Assembly (NCBI GenBank): GCA_040080835.1
Contig: JBEBHP010000004.1
Span: forward strand, 218,977 to 282,976
Direction of reading: 5' to 3'
Source: SZUA-430 sp040080835
GTDB lineage: Bacteria; Pseudomonadota; Alphaproteobacteria; Micropepsales; Micropepsaceae
Length of the DNA: 64,000 bases
A program made the translations under genes and the position numbers. The notes beneath the pieces are model-generated. The model had not been told where the DNA came from. It ran no database searches and saw nothing but the letters and a program-made list of their open reading frames with translations. Of this stretch, positions 1 to 7,763 are shown in pieces (the first letter of the stretch is position 1; every line of letters begins with the position of its first letter).

Positions 1-661
1 CGAGTGGATCGATGTCCATGATCTGGACGACGCCACTGGCGCCGCCGGGCATGCCGCCGAAGCGCGTTGCCATGAAGCGGCCTTCGTAGACGTCCTTGCG
101 GGAGATAACGCCGCGGTAAGGTGCGCGAACGATGGTATCCGAAAGCAACTGCCTTGCCTGTGCAAGCTTTGCCTCCCAGACTCCAAGCTGGGCCGCAGCG
201 ACGGCGGCGCCAGTCTTCGTCGTGTCCATGCGTGACTGGCTGACCCAGCCGCCGGTCTTCAACGAAGTCTGGCGTGTATATTCGTTTCTGGCATTCGTCT
301 GCTGCGCGCGCGCGAGTGCGACCTGGCTTTCGAGTTCGCGGATTTGCAGGCGCGTATCCACATCGCGTGTCTGGAACAACGGGTCGCCCTTGTTCACGCG
401 GCTTCCAACACCAACCCAGACCTGCTGAATGATGCCGTCAACCGAAGGACCTATGTCAGTCTGGCGGGATGGTGTCAGCGATCCTGTTGCCAGAATTGGT
501 GTGGAGACGTCGGCTCTGGTGACCTTGGTTGTGGTTACGACAACAGCCTCTATGGCCTGCTCCTTGCTGACATCGGTCGCCGCCTCTTTCTTGCCGCAAG
601 CCGTCAGGCTCAGCGCCACACAGGACAGTAAAGTCAGCGCAAGGAGCTTTGGACCATTCAT
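1..661 (-). CDS. RND efflux periplasmic adaptor subunit (HlyD/AcrA family), N-terminal part
   Basis: Partial gene: it starts at the ATG complementary to 659-661 and runs off the left edge, so only about 220 codons are visible. The N-terminus is a lipoprotein signal ending in a lipobox (LTAC, Cys about residue 22). It is followed by a biotinyl-lipoyl-like half (VDGIIQQVWVGVGSRVNKGDPL), an alpha-helical hairpin region rich in Gln/Ala, and the return half (TIVRAPYRGVISRKDVYEG), which is the order seen in membrane fusion proteins of RND pumps. Such adaptors link the inner-membrane pump to the outer-membrane channel in the periplasm. It is divergent from a MarR regulator with a palindrome between them, so repression by that regulator is a reasonable inference. 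The pump gene is presumably beyond the window. Confidence 0.88.
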   Translation of the reverse strand, partial: MNGPKLLALTLLSCVALSLTACGKKEAATDVSKEQAIEAVVVTTTKVTRADVSTPILATGSLTPSRQTDIGPSVDGIIQQVWVGVGSRVNKGDPLFQTRDVDTRLQIRELESQVALARAQQTNARNEYTRQTSLKTGGWVSQSRMDTTKTGAAVAAAQLGVWEAKLAQARQLLSDTIVRAPYRGVISRKDVYEGRFMATRFGGMPGGASGVVQIMDIDPL

Positions 662-675
662 CGCAGATATGCCTG

Positions 676-706
676 TTGACGATTGAGTTAGTATACATGG
701 ATACTA
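676..706. promoter_or_regulatory. Candidate marR promoter with overlapping operator palindrome
   Basis: In the divergent gap between the efflux adaptor and the marR gene there is a perfect 6-bp inverted repeat with a 6-bp spacer, TAGTAT-N6-ATACTA, at 689-706. It overlaps a plausible sigma70 promoter reading toward marR (TTGACG at 676-681, about 18 bp, GATACT at 700-705). A palindrome placed over the promoter between a MarR gene and an efflux gene is the classic layout for MarR autoregulation. Binding itself is inferred, not shown. Confidence 0.5.
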
Positions 707-747
707 TATACGTCGATACGAATTGGCGATAGTGGAGCATTTGCGCG

Positions 748-1275
748 TTGAGTGAGACAAATTTGACCTCTGAACGGCCAAAACCGGTCGCCGGGAAAGC
801 GCCCAGACGCTCAAGCAAGGCCTTGGACTGGCGCGCGGCACTGGAGACCGAGGCGAAGCTCAGTTGGCTGTTCGTCGATATTCACCGCCTGTTTAGCAAG
901 GACTTCGAGGCCCGAACCAAGGCGCTGGGGATGACACGCGTCCAGTGGCGGGTGCTATTTACGGTTGACCGCATCCAGGGCGGGTTGAGCCAGACGGAAC
1001 TCGCGGACATCACAGAGATGGAAAAGGCGCCGCTGGGTAAAATACTGGACCGGCTGGAAGAGGGCGGTTGGATCATCCGCAAGAACCATCCGACAGATCG
1101 GCGTGCCCGGCTGGTTTACGCTACGTCAAAGATTGAGAAGTACGCCGACCGTCTCGCACAAGCAGCAAAAGCTACATTTGCGCAAATGTTGCAAGGTGTG
1201 CGACAGAGTGAAGTTAGAGAGTTGATTGCGCGGCTCGAGAAGCTCAAGCGCAATCTCGGCGGCGCGGACGACTAG
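748..1275 (+). CDS. MarR family transcriptional regulator
   Basis: Cytosolic DNA-binding regulator of 175 residues with an unusually long, basic N-terminal tail of about 30 residues. The winged helix is clear: helix-turn-helix around residues 79-108 (SQTELADITEMEKAPLGKIL) and the wing motif PTDRRARLV at about 115-123, typical of MarR. The only long-frame start is TTG at 748, with a TGGAG at 732-736 upstream. The gene lies 42 bp before the first acyl-CoA dehydrogenase and may be transcribed with it. It is also divergent from the efflux adaptor. It could therefore control efflux, the acyl-CoA operon, or both; the ligand is unknown. Confidence 0.9.
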   Translation: MSETNLTSERPKPVAGKAPRRSSKALDWRAALETEAKLSWLFVDIHRLFSKDFEARTKALGMTRVQWRVLFTVDRIQGGLSQTELADITEMEKAPLGKILDRLEEGGWIIRKNHPTDRRARLVYATSKIEKYADRLAQAAKATFAQMLQGVRQSEVRELIARLEKLKRNLGGADD

Positions 1276-1317
1276 GCATCATTGCGCCGCTTCAGAGTTC
1301 CAACTTTGAGGGCGACA

Positions 1318-2445
1318 ATGAATTTCGATTTTTCAGACGACCAGAAAATGTTGAAGGATCAGGCACGCAAGTTTCTGACCGAAAAATGCACGCCGAAAGT
1401 CGTGCGCAGTATCCTTGAAGGCGATGAGCCTTATGACAAGGGGCTGTGGAAGCAGATCTCCGAGATGGGATGGCTTGGCACAGCAGTGCCGGAAGAGTTT
1501 GGCGGACTGGGTCTTGGCTACCTTGAACTTTGTGTGATTGCAGAAGAGCTCGGCCGCGTCGTTGCGCCGGTGCCTTTCGCTTCATCGGTTTATCTTGCGA
1601 CGGAAGCGCTGCTTCTGGCCGGCAGCGACGCGCAGAAGAAGAAGTATCTGCCGAAACTAGCTTCCGGTGAAATCATCGGGACGTTCGCGATTTCGGAAGG
1701 CGCAGCGCCACCCAGCCCGAGGTCGATCAAGGCCGCGTTCAAAGGTGGCAAGCTTGATGGCGTGAAGCTCCCGGTTCCTGATGGCGACGTGGCTGACTTT
1801 GCCGTTGTTCTTGCCAGGAGCACCGACGGTGCCGGCGAGCGTGCGTTGTCGCTTGCAATTGTTGACCTGAAAGGCGCAGGCGTCACGCGCCGCGCCGTGA
1901 AGACTGTAGATCCGTCGCGCAGCCAGGCAGAGCTCACCTTCAAGGGAGCGTCCGCCGAGGCCTTGGGCGCAGCGGGTGACGGCTGGGATCTGGCGCGGCG
2001 TGTTCTTGACCGCGCTGCGGTCCTCATGGCCTTCGAACAGGTGGGAGGTGCTGATGCCTGCCTGCAGATGGCGAAGGACTATGCGCTGAACCGCTATGCC
2101 TTCGGCCGCCAGATCGCTTCGTTCCAGGCAATCAAGCACAAGCTTGCTGACATGTATGTGTTCAACGAACTGGCACGCTCAAACGCGTATTTCGGTGCAT
2201 GGGCACTTTCGACCAATGCGGCTGAACTGCCGGAAGCAGCGTCAGGCGCGCGGATCAGCGCGATCGATGCCTTCCACAATGCGTCAAAGGAAAACATCCA
2301 AACGCATGGCGGTATGGGCTTCACCTGGGAGCTGGACTGTCACCTCTATTATCGCCGCGCAAAAAATCTGGGCCTCGCGCTCGGTTCGTCACGTGTGTGG
2401 AAAGACCGCCTGGTCAACCACCTCGAGAAAAAGAACGTCGCGTAA
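1318..2445 (+). CDS. Acyl-CoA dehydrogenase family protein (first of a tandem pair)
   Basis: FAD-dependent acyl-CoA dehydrogenase of 375 residues. The ATG at 1318 begins MNFDFSDDQKMLKDQ, the usual start of the family, with a GAGGG just upstream; a longer frame from 1282 adds twelve unlikely residues. The C-terminal domain carries IQTHGGMGFTWELDCHLYYRRA (starting about 327), a signature common in subunits of heteromeric dehydrogenases such as those for steroid side chains. The central domain has SEGAAPPSPRSIKA in place of the usual glycine/serine-rich FAD loop. The next gene is a second, different dehydrogenase 29 bp downstream, so an alpha2beta2 enzyme is a sensible inference. Substrate is unknown. 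Confidence 0.9.
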   Translation: MNFDFSDDQKMLKDQARKFLTEKCTPKVVRSILEGDEPYDKGLWKQISEMGWLGTAVPEEFGGLGLGYLELCVIAEELGRVVAPVPFASSVYLATEALLLAGSDAQKKKYLPKLASGEIIGTFAISEGAAPPSPRSIKAAFKGGKLDGVKLPVPDGDVADFAVVLARSTDGAGERALSLAIVDLKGAGVTRRAVKTVDPSRSQAELTFKGASAEALGAAGDGWDLARRVLDRAAVLMAFEQVGGADACLQMAKDYALNRYAFGRQIASFQAIKHKLADMYVFNELARSNAYFGAWALSTNAAELPEAASGARISAIDAFHNASKENIQTHGGMGFTWELDCHLYYRRAKNLGLALGSSRVWKDRLVNHLEKKNVA

Positions 2446-2474
2446 GCCACACACGAAAACGAAAGAGCTTTCAC

Positions 2475-3719
2475 ATGGATTTCAATGATACTCCCGAAGA
2501 AGCCAAGTTCCGCAGCGAAGTGCGCACCTGGCTTGAAGCAAATGCGAAACCGAAAACGGCGAGCGGCTTTGCAGCGGGAAACCCCCGCTACCAGCGCGAC
2601 GAACATGAAGCTCTGAAACTGGCCAAGGCCTGGCAGGCGAAGAAGGCTGCCAAGGGCTATGCGAAGATCACGTGGCCCAAGGAGAATGGCGGCCTGGGCG
2701 GCTCGCCAATGCAGCAGGTCGTCTATAACCAGGAAGAAGGAAAGTTCGATGTCCCGGGCGGGTTCTTCGACATTGGCCTCGGCATGTGCATTCCGACCGT
2801 CACCCATTATGCGTCCAAGGACGTCGCAGCGCGCTATGTGAAGCCGGCGCTTTATGGCGAGGAGATCTGGTGCCAATTGTTCTCCGAGCCTGCAGCCGGT
2901 TCTGACGTTGCCGGCCTGCGCACGCGCGCGGAGAAGGATGGCAATGACTGGGTCATCAATGGTCAGAAGGTGTGGACGTCGGGTGCGCATTATTCCGACT
3001 ATGGCATCGTGCTCACGCGCACCGACCCCAATACGCCCAAGCACAAGGGCCTGACGATGTTCTACCTGTCGATGAAATCGCCAGGGGTTGAAGTGCGCCC
3101 GATCAAGCAGATGTCGGGTGGGGCAAACTTCAATGAAGTCTATTTCACCAATGTCCGCATTCCGGATTCCCAGCGGCTTGGCAACGTTGGCGAGGGCTGG
3201 TCGGTCGCGTTGACAACGCTGATGCATGAACGTCTGGCCGTCGGTGGTGGCCAGGGCGGTTCGGGCACTGATGTGAAGGAATTGATTGCACTCGCGCGCG
3301 AAACCGAGCTTGAGGATGGTCCCGCCATTCGTAACGCGGCCGTGCGTGAGCGTATCGCTGAATGGTATGTGCGCGGGCAGGGCCTGAAGTACACGACCTA
3401 TCGCACGCTGACGGCCCTTTCGCAGGGTCGGGTTCCCGGTCCAGAGGCGTCGATCGCCAAGATCGTCGTGGCACCCAAGATGCAGGACCTCGCTTCTTTT
3501 GCAATGGATTTGGAAGACATGGGTGGTGTCATGGTCGGCGACGACTCTCCGCAGGTGGGTGCGTTCCAGCAATCCTTCATGTGGGCGCCGGGCCTGCGCA
3601 TTGCAGGTGGTACGGACGAGATCCTGAGGAACATCATTGCCGAACGCGTGCTGGGACTTCCGGCCGACATCCGTGTCGACAAGGACATACCGTTCAACAA
3701 GCTGCCCAGCGGGCGGTAG
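2475..3719 (+). CDS. Acyl-CoA dehydrogenase family protein (second of the pair)
   Basis: FAD-dependent acyl-CoA dehydrogenase of 414 residues, oxidising acyl-CoA to enoyl-CoA in the cytosol. The visible motifs are CQLFSEPAAGSDVAGLRT (substrate/FAD loop), WVINGQKVWTSGAHYSDYGI, and the C-terminal GGTDEILRNIIAERVLGLP at about 378. The start chosen is the ATG at 2475 (MDFNDTPEEAKFRSEVR), matching the family; the frame itself stays open from 2397, overlapping the upstream gene. It directly follows the first dehydrogenase and is closed by a strong terminator at 3741-3771. The pair probably acts together on a bulky or branched acyl-CoA, which is an inference from the arrangement. Confidence 0.92.
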   Translation: MDFNDTPEEAKFRSEVRTWLEANAKPKTASGFAAGNPRYQRDEHEALKLAKAWQAKKAAKGYAKITWPKENGGLGGSPMQQVVYNQEEGKFDVPGGFFDIGLGMCIPTVTHYASKDVAARYVKPALYGEEIWCQLFSEPAAGSDVAGLRTRAEKDGNDWVINGQKVWTSGAHYSDYGIVLTRTDPNTPKHKGLTMFYLSMKSPGVEVRPIKQMSGGANFNEVYFTNVRIPDSQRLGNVGEGWSVALTTLMHERLAVGGGQGGSGTDVKELIALARETELEDGPAIRNAAVRERIAEWYVRGQGLKYTTYRTLTALSQGRVPGPEASIAKIVVAPKMQDLASFAMDLEDMGGVMVGDDSPQVGAFQQSFMWAPGLRIAGGTDEILRNIIAERVLGLPADIRVDKDIPFNKLPSGR

Positions 3720-3740
3720 TTCCAACACTTCAAGTTCCGG

Positions 3741-3771
3741 GGTGGGGCGTGCAGGCGCTCCACCTTTTTTT
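3741..3771 (+). terminator. Rho-independent terminator after the acyl-CoA dehydrogenase pair
   Basis: A 9-bp stem, GGTGGGGCG paired with CGCTCCACC (one G-T wobble), spans 3741-3764 with a 6-nt loop and is followed by seven T at 3765-3771. It sits 21 bp beyond the stop of the second dehydrogenase. Confidence 0.85.
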
Positions 3772-3793
3772 GCGTCTGCGAAGGGGGGCCTCG

Positions 3794-3847
3794 TCCGTCT
3801 CCTCACCCGTCTCGCCGCAACAGCGGCGAGACGGGTGAGGAGACGGA
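3794..3847. repeat. Perfect 25-bp inverted repeat (short form of the dispersed repeat family)
   Basis: Two 25-bp arms, 3794-3818 and 3823-3847, are exact reverse complements around a 4-nt loop (AACA). The arm sequence CCTCACCCGTCTCGCCGC recurs, nearly unchanged, as the left end of the larger repeats at 6572-6730 and 7855-8062. I therefore read this as a minimal or internally deleted copy of that family. There is no T-run, so it is not a normal terminator. Confidence 0.8.
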
Positions 3848-3959
3848 TGTGGAGACGACGGAAGATTTCACGCGCCGTCGGATGGCGCACCGACAATCTC
3901 CGTGACAGTATCGTTGATGCAAGGGCTCCCGTCAGTGGGGCCGCAGGAGGAGAGGCGCA

Positions 3960-5222
3960 ATGAAGTTCACCTGGTTCAACCTGATGCCATGGCCCTATTT
4001 GCCAGATGACTTTCGGGAGAAGCATCGGTCGGTGTGGGTTGATATCGACTCCCGGCTGTTTGATGCCGAGAAGAGCCATGAGGTCTACAATACCTACATG
4101 GACCTGCTGGAGTATGCGGGCACCGTGGGCTTCGACGCGATCGGCGTGAACGAGCATCACCAGAATGCCTATGGTATCATGCCGTCCCCGAATATCATCG
4201 CGGCGGGCCTTGCGCGGCGCACGAAAGACGTGGGGCTTGTGGTGCTGGGCAATTCGATTGCGCTCTATAATCCGCCGGTGCGCGTGGCGGAGGAATTCGC
4301 GATGCTCGACTGCATATCCGGCGGTCGCCTGATTGCAGGGTTTCCCGTCGGCACCTCGATGGACACGAATTACTGCTATGGCCAGATCCCGGCGCTGACG
4401 CGCGAGAAATACCAGGAGGCGCACGACCTCATCATCAAGGCTTGGCGCGAGCCTGATCCCTTTGCCTTCAACGGCCGCTACAACAAGCTGCGCCACGTGA
4501 ATATCTGGCCGCGCCCGATCCAGAAGCCCAATCCGCCGATCCATATTCCGGGTGGCGGTTCAGTCGAAACCTATGACTTCTGCATCGACAATACCTATTC
4601 GTATTCCTACCTGTCGTTTTCGGGCTATATCCGCGGCAAGGCGCTGATGCAGGGTTACTGGGACCGCGTTGCCCAGCGCAATGCGCCTGACACGTCGCCC
4701 TATCGCGCAGGCTTTGCGCAGACGATCTGCGTGGCGGAAACGGACGAGGAAGCCGAGCGGCTCTATTCAAAGCATGTCAGCTATTTCTACAATCGCTGCC
4801 TGCATGTCTATGCAGGCTTTGCCGATGCGCCGGGTTACCGCACGATCAAGACGATCCAGACTGGCGCGCTGTCTCAGTATGCGCCGCCGATCGACGGCTA
4901 TGCGAACCTGACCTGGAAGGACCTGACCGAGGGCGGCCACGTGATTGCGGGCAGTCCTGAGACTGTTCGCCAGCGCATGGAGGAACTTATCAAGGGGCTT
5001 CGCGTGGGCAATATTTTCTGCCTCATGCACGTGGGCGACATGCCGAAGGAAAAGGCGATGTATTCGACGAAGCTGTTTGCAGACAAGGTGATGCCGAAGC
5101 TGCGGCACCTCTACCCTGAATATGAAAGCGACGGGCGCTTCTGGTGCAAGCCGATGAAATCGCAGGTGACACCGGGCAGTCTTCCCAAGGCGGAAGACGT
5201 CGCGCGCCTGGCGCGGGCGTGA
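3960..5222 (+). CDS. LLM class flavin-dependent oxidoreductase (luciferase-like)
   Basis: Member of the bacterial luciferase / F420- or FMN-dependent monooxygenase superfamily, 420 residues. The family features visible are GVNEHHQNAYG at about 62-72, PVRVAEEFAMLDCISGGRLIAGFPVGTS in the first half, and the late segment GGHVIAGSPETVRQRMEELI, which matches the conserved C-terminal region. Enzymes of this family use reduced flavin and O2 for monooxygenation. A ribosome site GGAGGAGAG precedes the ATG at 3960. The gene is followed 11 bp later by an alpha/beta hydrolase, so the two are almost surely cotranscribed. A monooxygenase-hydrolase step acting with the upstream dehydrogenases is inferred; the substrate cannot be read from sequence. 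Confidence 0.9.
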   Translation: MKFTWFNLMPWPYLPDDFREKHRSVWVDIDSRLFDAEKSHEVYNTYMDLLEYAGTVGFDAIGVNEHHQNAYGIMPSPNIIAAGLARRTKDVGLVVLGNSIALYNPPVRVAEEFAMLDCISGGRLIAGFPVGTSMDTNYCYGQIPALTREKYQEAHDLIIKAWREPDPFAFNGRYNKLRHVNIWPRPIQKPNPPIHIPGGGSVETYDFCIDNTYSYSYLSFSGYIRGKALMQGYWDRVAQRNAPDTSPYRAGFAQTICVAETDEEAERLYSKHVSYFYNRCLHVYAGFADAPGYRTIKTIQTGALSQYAPPIDGYANLTWKDLTEGGHVIAGSPETVRQRMEELIKGLRVGNIFCLMHVGDMPKEKAMYSTKLFADKVMPKLRHLYPEYESDGRFWCKPMKSQVTPGSLPKAEDVARLARA

Positions 5223-5233
5223 GGGAGGCCAAC

Positions 5234-6010
5234 ATGGAATTCAAGACCATACAAACCCATCGCGTCCCTGTTCGCTATTACGAAGGTGGGAAGGGCAAGC
5301 CTCTCGTCTTCCTTCATGGTGCGGGTGGCATCTTGCCGGGTGATCCCTTCCTGGCGAAACTTGAGCAGAAGTATCATGTCTATGCGCCCCTGTTGCCCGG
5401 TTACGGTGACAGCGAGGAATGCGCCACGATGCGTGACATGCTCGACTTCACGCTGCACACGCTGGATGTCGTGGAGGCGCTGGGGCTCAGCGATCCGATC
5501 CTGGTGGGCCATTCCATGGGCGGCATGATCGCGGCCGAGATGGCGGCGCTGGCGCCGAAAGAATTCTCGCGCTTGGGGCTGATCGCGCCGGCGGGCTTGT
5601 GGATGGACGCGCATCCGATCGCGGACTTGTTTGCGATGCTGCCCTACGAGATGCCGCCTTTCCTGTTCCACGACGTGGAGATGGGAACAAAGCTGATGAC
5701 GGCGGGAGTTGCGCTGAACGATCCGGAGTGGCTCAAGGGCTTCCTCGTCCAGAACGCGCGGCAGATGGGCATGGCCGGCAAGATCCTGTTCCCTATCCCG
5801 GAGCGTGGCCTCAGCGAGCGGCTCTATCGCGTGAAGGCCAGGACCGTCATCGTGTGGGGCGCCAGCGACAAGCTCATCCCGCTGGTGTATGGCGAGGCGT
5901 TCAAAAGGGCGATCAAGGGCGCGACGCTGACCATCATCCCGAAGGCGGGGCACCTAGTGACGCTGGAGCAGACGGATGAGCTGGTGGGCGCGCTGGCGGG
6001 GTTGGGGTAA
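5234..6010 (+). CDS. Alpha/beta fold hydrolase
   Basis: Alpha/beta hydrolase of 258 residues. The oxyanion segment FLHGAGG is at about 27-32 and the nucleophile elbow GHSMGG has Ser94. The acid is probably Asp in WGASDKLIP, and the base His is in KAGHLVTLEQ near residue 240. There is no signal peptide, so it is cytosolic. The ATG at 5234 is preceded at ideal spacing by GGGAGG (5223-5228); a longer frame from 5144 overlaps the preceding gene and is not needed. It forms a two-gene unit with the luciferase-like oxidoreductase. It could hydrolyse an ester, lactone or C-C bond product of that enzyme, but the exact reaction is unknown. Confidence 0.9.
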   Translation: MEFKTIQTHRVPVRYYEGGKGKPLVFLHGAGGILPGDPFLAKLEQKYHVYAPLLPGYGDSEECATMRDMLDFTLHTLDVVEALGLSDPILVGHSMGGMIAAEMAALAPKEFSRLGLIAPAGLWMDAHPIADLFAMLPYEMPPFLFHDVEMGTKLMTAGVALNDPEWLKGFLVQNARQMGMAGKILFPIPERGLSERLYRVKARTVIVWGASDKLIPLVYGEAFKRAIKGATLTIIPKAGHLVTLEQTDELVGALAGLG

Positions 6011-6038
6011 CACAGTCGCTGCAACTCCATCCCCTGCA

Positions 6039-6142
6039 GCACCTACGGTGCGCAGGTACTTCCTCACTGCGTGAGGAAGACGAGAATAAGACTAGTCTCC
6101 CTCACGCAGTGAGGGAGTGGCTGCGCATCGCTTTAGCGATGC
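6039..6142. repeat. Cluster of four short palindromes
   Basis: Within about 100 bp there are four hairpin-forming palindromes: GCACC-N3-GGTGC (6039-6051), CTTCCTCAC-N3-GTGAGGAAG (6059-6079), TCCCTCAC-N3-GTGAGGGA (6098-6116) and GCATCGC-N4-GCGATGC (6125-6142). The second and third share a CCTCAC...GTGAGG core. They lie between the hydrolase and the DUF805 gene and have no clear T-tract. They may be REP-like elements. Confidence 0.7.
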
Positions 6143-6212
6143 TGCAGACGAGGGAGTGTCTGGCCATGCCCGCAGCGCTTGAGGTAACTTTGAGCCAAAT
6201 GGGAACTCTTGC

Positions 6213-6554
6213 ATGAAGCACACTATCCTCGACTTCTATTTTTCGCCTGAAGGGCGTGTGAACAGTCAGCAGTTTTGGCGGGGTTTAGTAGTGCCGTTCC
6301 TTGCGCTCAATTTTCTGGCAATGGTCGCGACGCCGCCCGACCTGCCGCATTTTTTGCCCGCGCTGTATTTCGTGCTTGCGATCTCAGTCGTCCCATCCAT
6401 CTATGTCAGCCTAAAGAGACTTCACGACATGGGGTTTTCGGGATGGTGCTTGCTGTTTGGGCTCACCCCAATTTTTGGTCCATTTGTCTTGTTGATTTGG
6501 CTGGGGTTCTGGCCGAGCAACAAACTAGAGAGCAAGCACGGTGAGGTTCTGTGA
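6213..6554 (+). CDS. DUF805 family small membrane protein
   Basis: Inner-membrane protein of 113 residues. The family hallmark RLHDMGFSGWCLLFGLTP lies at about 69-86. Hydrophobic segments are visible at about 24-40, 49-66 and 78-100. The N-terminus, with a Phe-rich SPEGRVNSQQFWRG, also fits DUF805 (YhaH/YhaI-like) proteins. The biochemical role of the family is not established. The gene stands alone, between the palindrome cluster and the first copy of the large repeat, with no obvious operon partner. Confidence 0.85.
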   Translation: MKHTILDFYFSPEGRVNSQQFWRGLVVPFLALNFLAMVATPPDLPHFLPALYFVLAISVVPSIYVSLKRLHDMGFSGWCLLFGLTPIFGPFVLLIWLGFWPSNKLESKHGEVL

Positions 6555-6571
6555 CTGTTAGTCATGCGGCG

Positions 6572-6730
6572 CGGTTCCTCACCCGTCTCGCCGCTGTCGC
6601 GGCGATCCACCCTCTCCAGCGAGCTGGAGAGGGGCAGCAAGACTTCAGCCCTTCTCCACTTCGTGGAGAAGGTGGCGCGCCGCACATCGGTGCGGCGTGA
6701 CGGATGAGGAGGTGCTGCTCCTCACCCGCC
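6572..6730. repeat. Dispersed intergenic repeat X, copy 1
   Basis: About 159 bp, closely similar by eye to 7855-8015: both hold CCTCACCCGTCTCGCCG-type left ends, the segment GCGGCGATCCACCCTCTCCAG, CTGGAGAGGGGCAG, GCCCTTCTCCACTTCGTGG and GTGCGGCGTGACGGATGAGG. The unit contains several internal hairpins (for example CTCTCCAG...CTGGAGAG) and is non-coding in appearance. It fills most of the 6555-6878 gap together with repeat Y. Confidence 0.85.
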
Positions 6731-6748
6731 CTCGGCCCCTCATCCACG

Positions 6749-6823
6749 GTCATCCCGGCCGTTATCTGAGCTCGCTCGCTTCAAGCGAGGGGCTGCAAGG
6801 CTTGCGAGCCGGGACACAGAGCC
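6749..6823 (+). repeat. Dispersed intergenic repeat Y, copy 1
   Basis: About 75 bp running from GTCATCCCGGCC to GGGACACAGAGCC. Its reverse complement is found, with a few changes, at 7764-7840, on the other side of the DUF6438 gene. An internal palindrome CTCGCTCGCTTCAAGCGAGG forms a hairpin. Confidence 0.82.
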
Positions 6824-6878
6824 AGTACTGTCGAATTGCATGTCCTTGGTTGTTTGAAATTCGAAGGGGAAACCCAGA

Positions 6879-7748
6879 ATGTCAAAATGTGGGCCCAGTG
6901 AAGTGTCATGCCTGCCTCGGGCGGGCAATTTGTTGATGTACATATCTTGGGCTCTGGTCGCGGCTTGGTTGTTCGCTCCGACTGCTGCTGTCGCCGCCAA
7001 TGAGTGCTGGGCCGAATATGACAAGGTCATCGGTATCGAAGAAGTCAATGCAATCCGGTCGGGTCCTTTACCTCAGATTCTGATCGACGATGAGACGCTC
7101 AATGATTGGGAGAACGTTCAGCTCACGGTTTATCTCGACGACAACGGTCGTGTGATTTGCATGGTGCCCATGTTCGGACCGGCGCGCCTACTGCCCCAGG
7201 CGCTGGCTTTGGCTCGGCAATGGAAATTCAAACCTTACATTCTGAATGGAAAGCCGATTCCAGTCTCATTCGGCCAGCGCATTGACGTGCGTTGGAAAAG
7301 TCCACGCCCGAACGTGCGGACGCCCTTTCCTGCGATCCGAGACAAGTCGACGTTGCGCATCCGGTTGGACGTTCAGCCCGGTTACATGAGTTGCACAGCT
7401 TACGCCATCGAATTGTCGGGAGATGGCATGTTGATATTCGAGGGCGACTATGGCGCAGCCGGTCGGGAACGCCAGATTAAAAGACTACCGCCTGACACCG
7501 TCGATGCTCTCGTAAGTCAGTTCCGAAAAGCGGAATTTTTTTGGCTTCACGAAAGCTATACCGGTAAAACGCAAGATGCACCCACACTCGAGGTTTCCAT
7601 TGCGTTTGATGAACACAAGAAGCTGCTGCGAGACGATGTGGGTAGAGAAGCGGGCATGCCTGCTGGAGTCACAGTTATCGAAAGGGAGATTGAACGCCTT
7701 GCCGAAGCTGAAAGACTAACGGCGCGGGTTCGATGCCGGTTCGACTAA
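6879..7748 (+). CDS. Exported protein with TonB-C-like and DUF6438 regions
   Basis: 289-residue protein with a signal peptide: hydrophobic run MYISWALVAAWLFAPTAAVA, cleavage expected before ANECW near residue 40. Residues about 79-140 resemble a TonB C-terminal fold (LTVYLDDNGRVICMVPMFG, then ARQWKFKPYILNGKPIPVSF). The C-terminal half (SGDGMLIFEGDYG, VDALVSQFRKAEFFWLHESYTG, DAPTLEVSIAF) matches the DUF6438 pattern. The start at 6879 has a good AAGGGGA at 6864-6870; an internal ATG at 6936 would shorten the leader. No membrane partner (ExbB/ExbD) is nearby, so a classical TonB role is doubtful and the function is unknown. The gene is bracketed by inverted Y repeats and direct X repeats, suggesting it may have moved as a unit. 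Confidence 0.8.
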   Translation: MSKCGPSEVSCLPRAGNLLMYISWALVAAWLFAPTAAVAANECWAEYDKVIGIEEVNAIRSGPLPQILIDDETLNDWENVQLTVYLDDNGRVICMVPMFGPARLLPQALALARQWKFKPYILNGKPIPVSFGQRIDVRWKSPRPNVRTPFPAIRDKSTLRIRLDVQPGYMSCTAYAIELSGDGMLIFEGDYGAAGRERQIKRLPPDTVDALVSQFRKAEFFWLHESYTGKTQDAPTLEVSIAFDEHKKLLRDDVGREAGMPAGVTVIEREIERLAEAERLTARVRCRFD

Positions 7749-7763
7749 GACGATTGTGCCGTG

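Noticed and set aside
3794..3847. 25-bp inverted repeat as terminator of the acyl-CoA operon
   Set aside because: No T-run follows; a good terminator already lies at 3741-3771.
2349..4544. 731-residue open frame on minus
   Set aside because: Antisense to two acyl-CoA dehydrogenases and part of the luciferase-like gene; the predicted protein has no domain and is biased in Arg/His, a shadow of GC-rich coding DNA.
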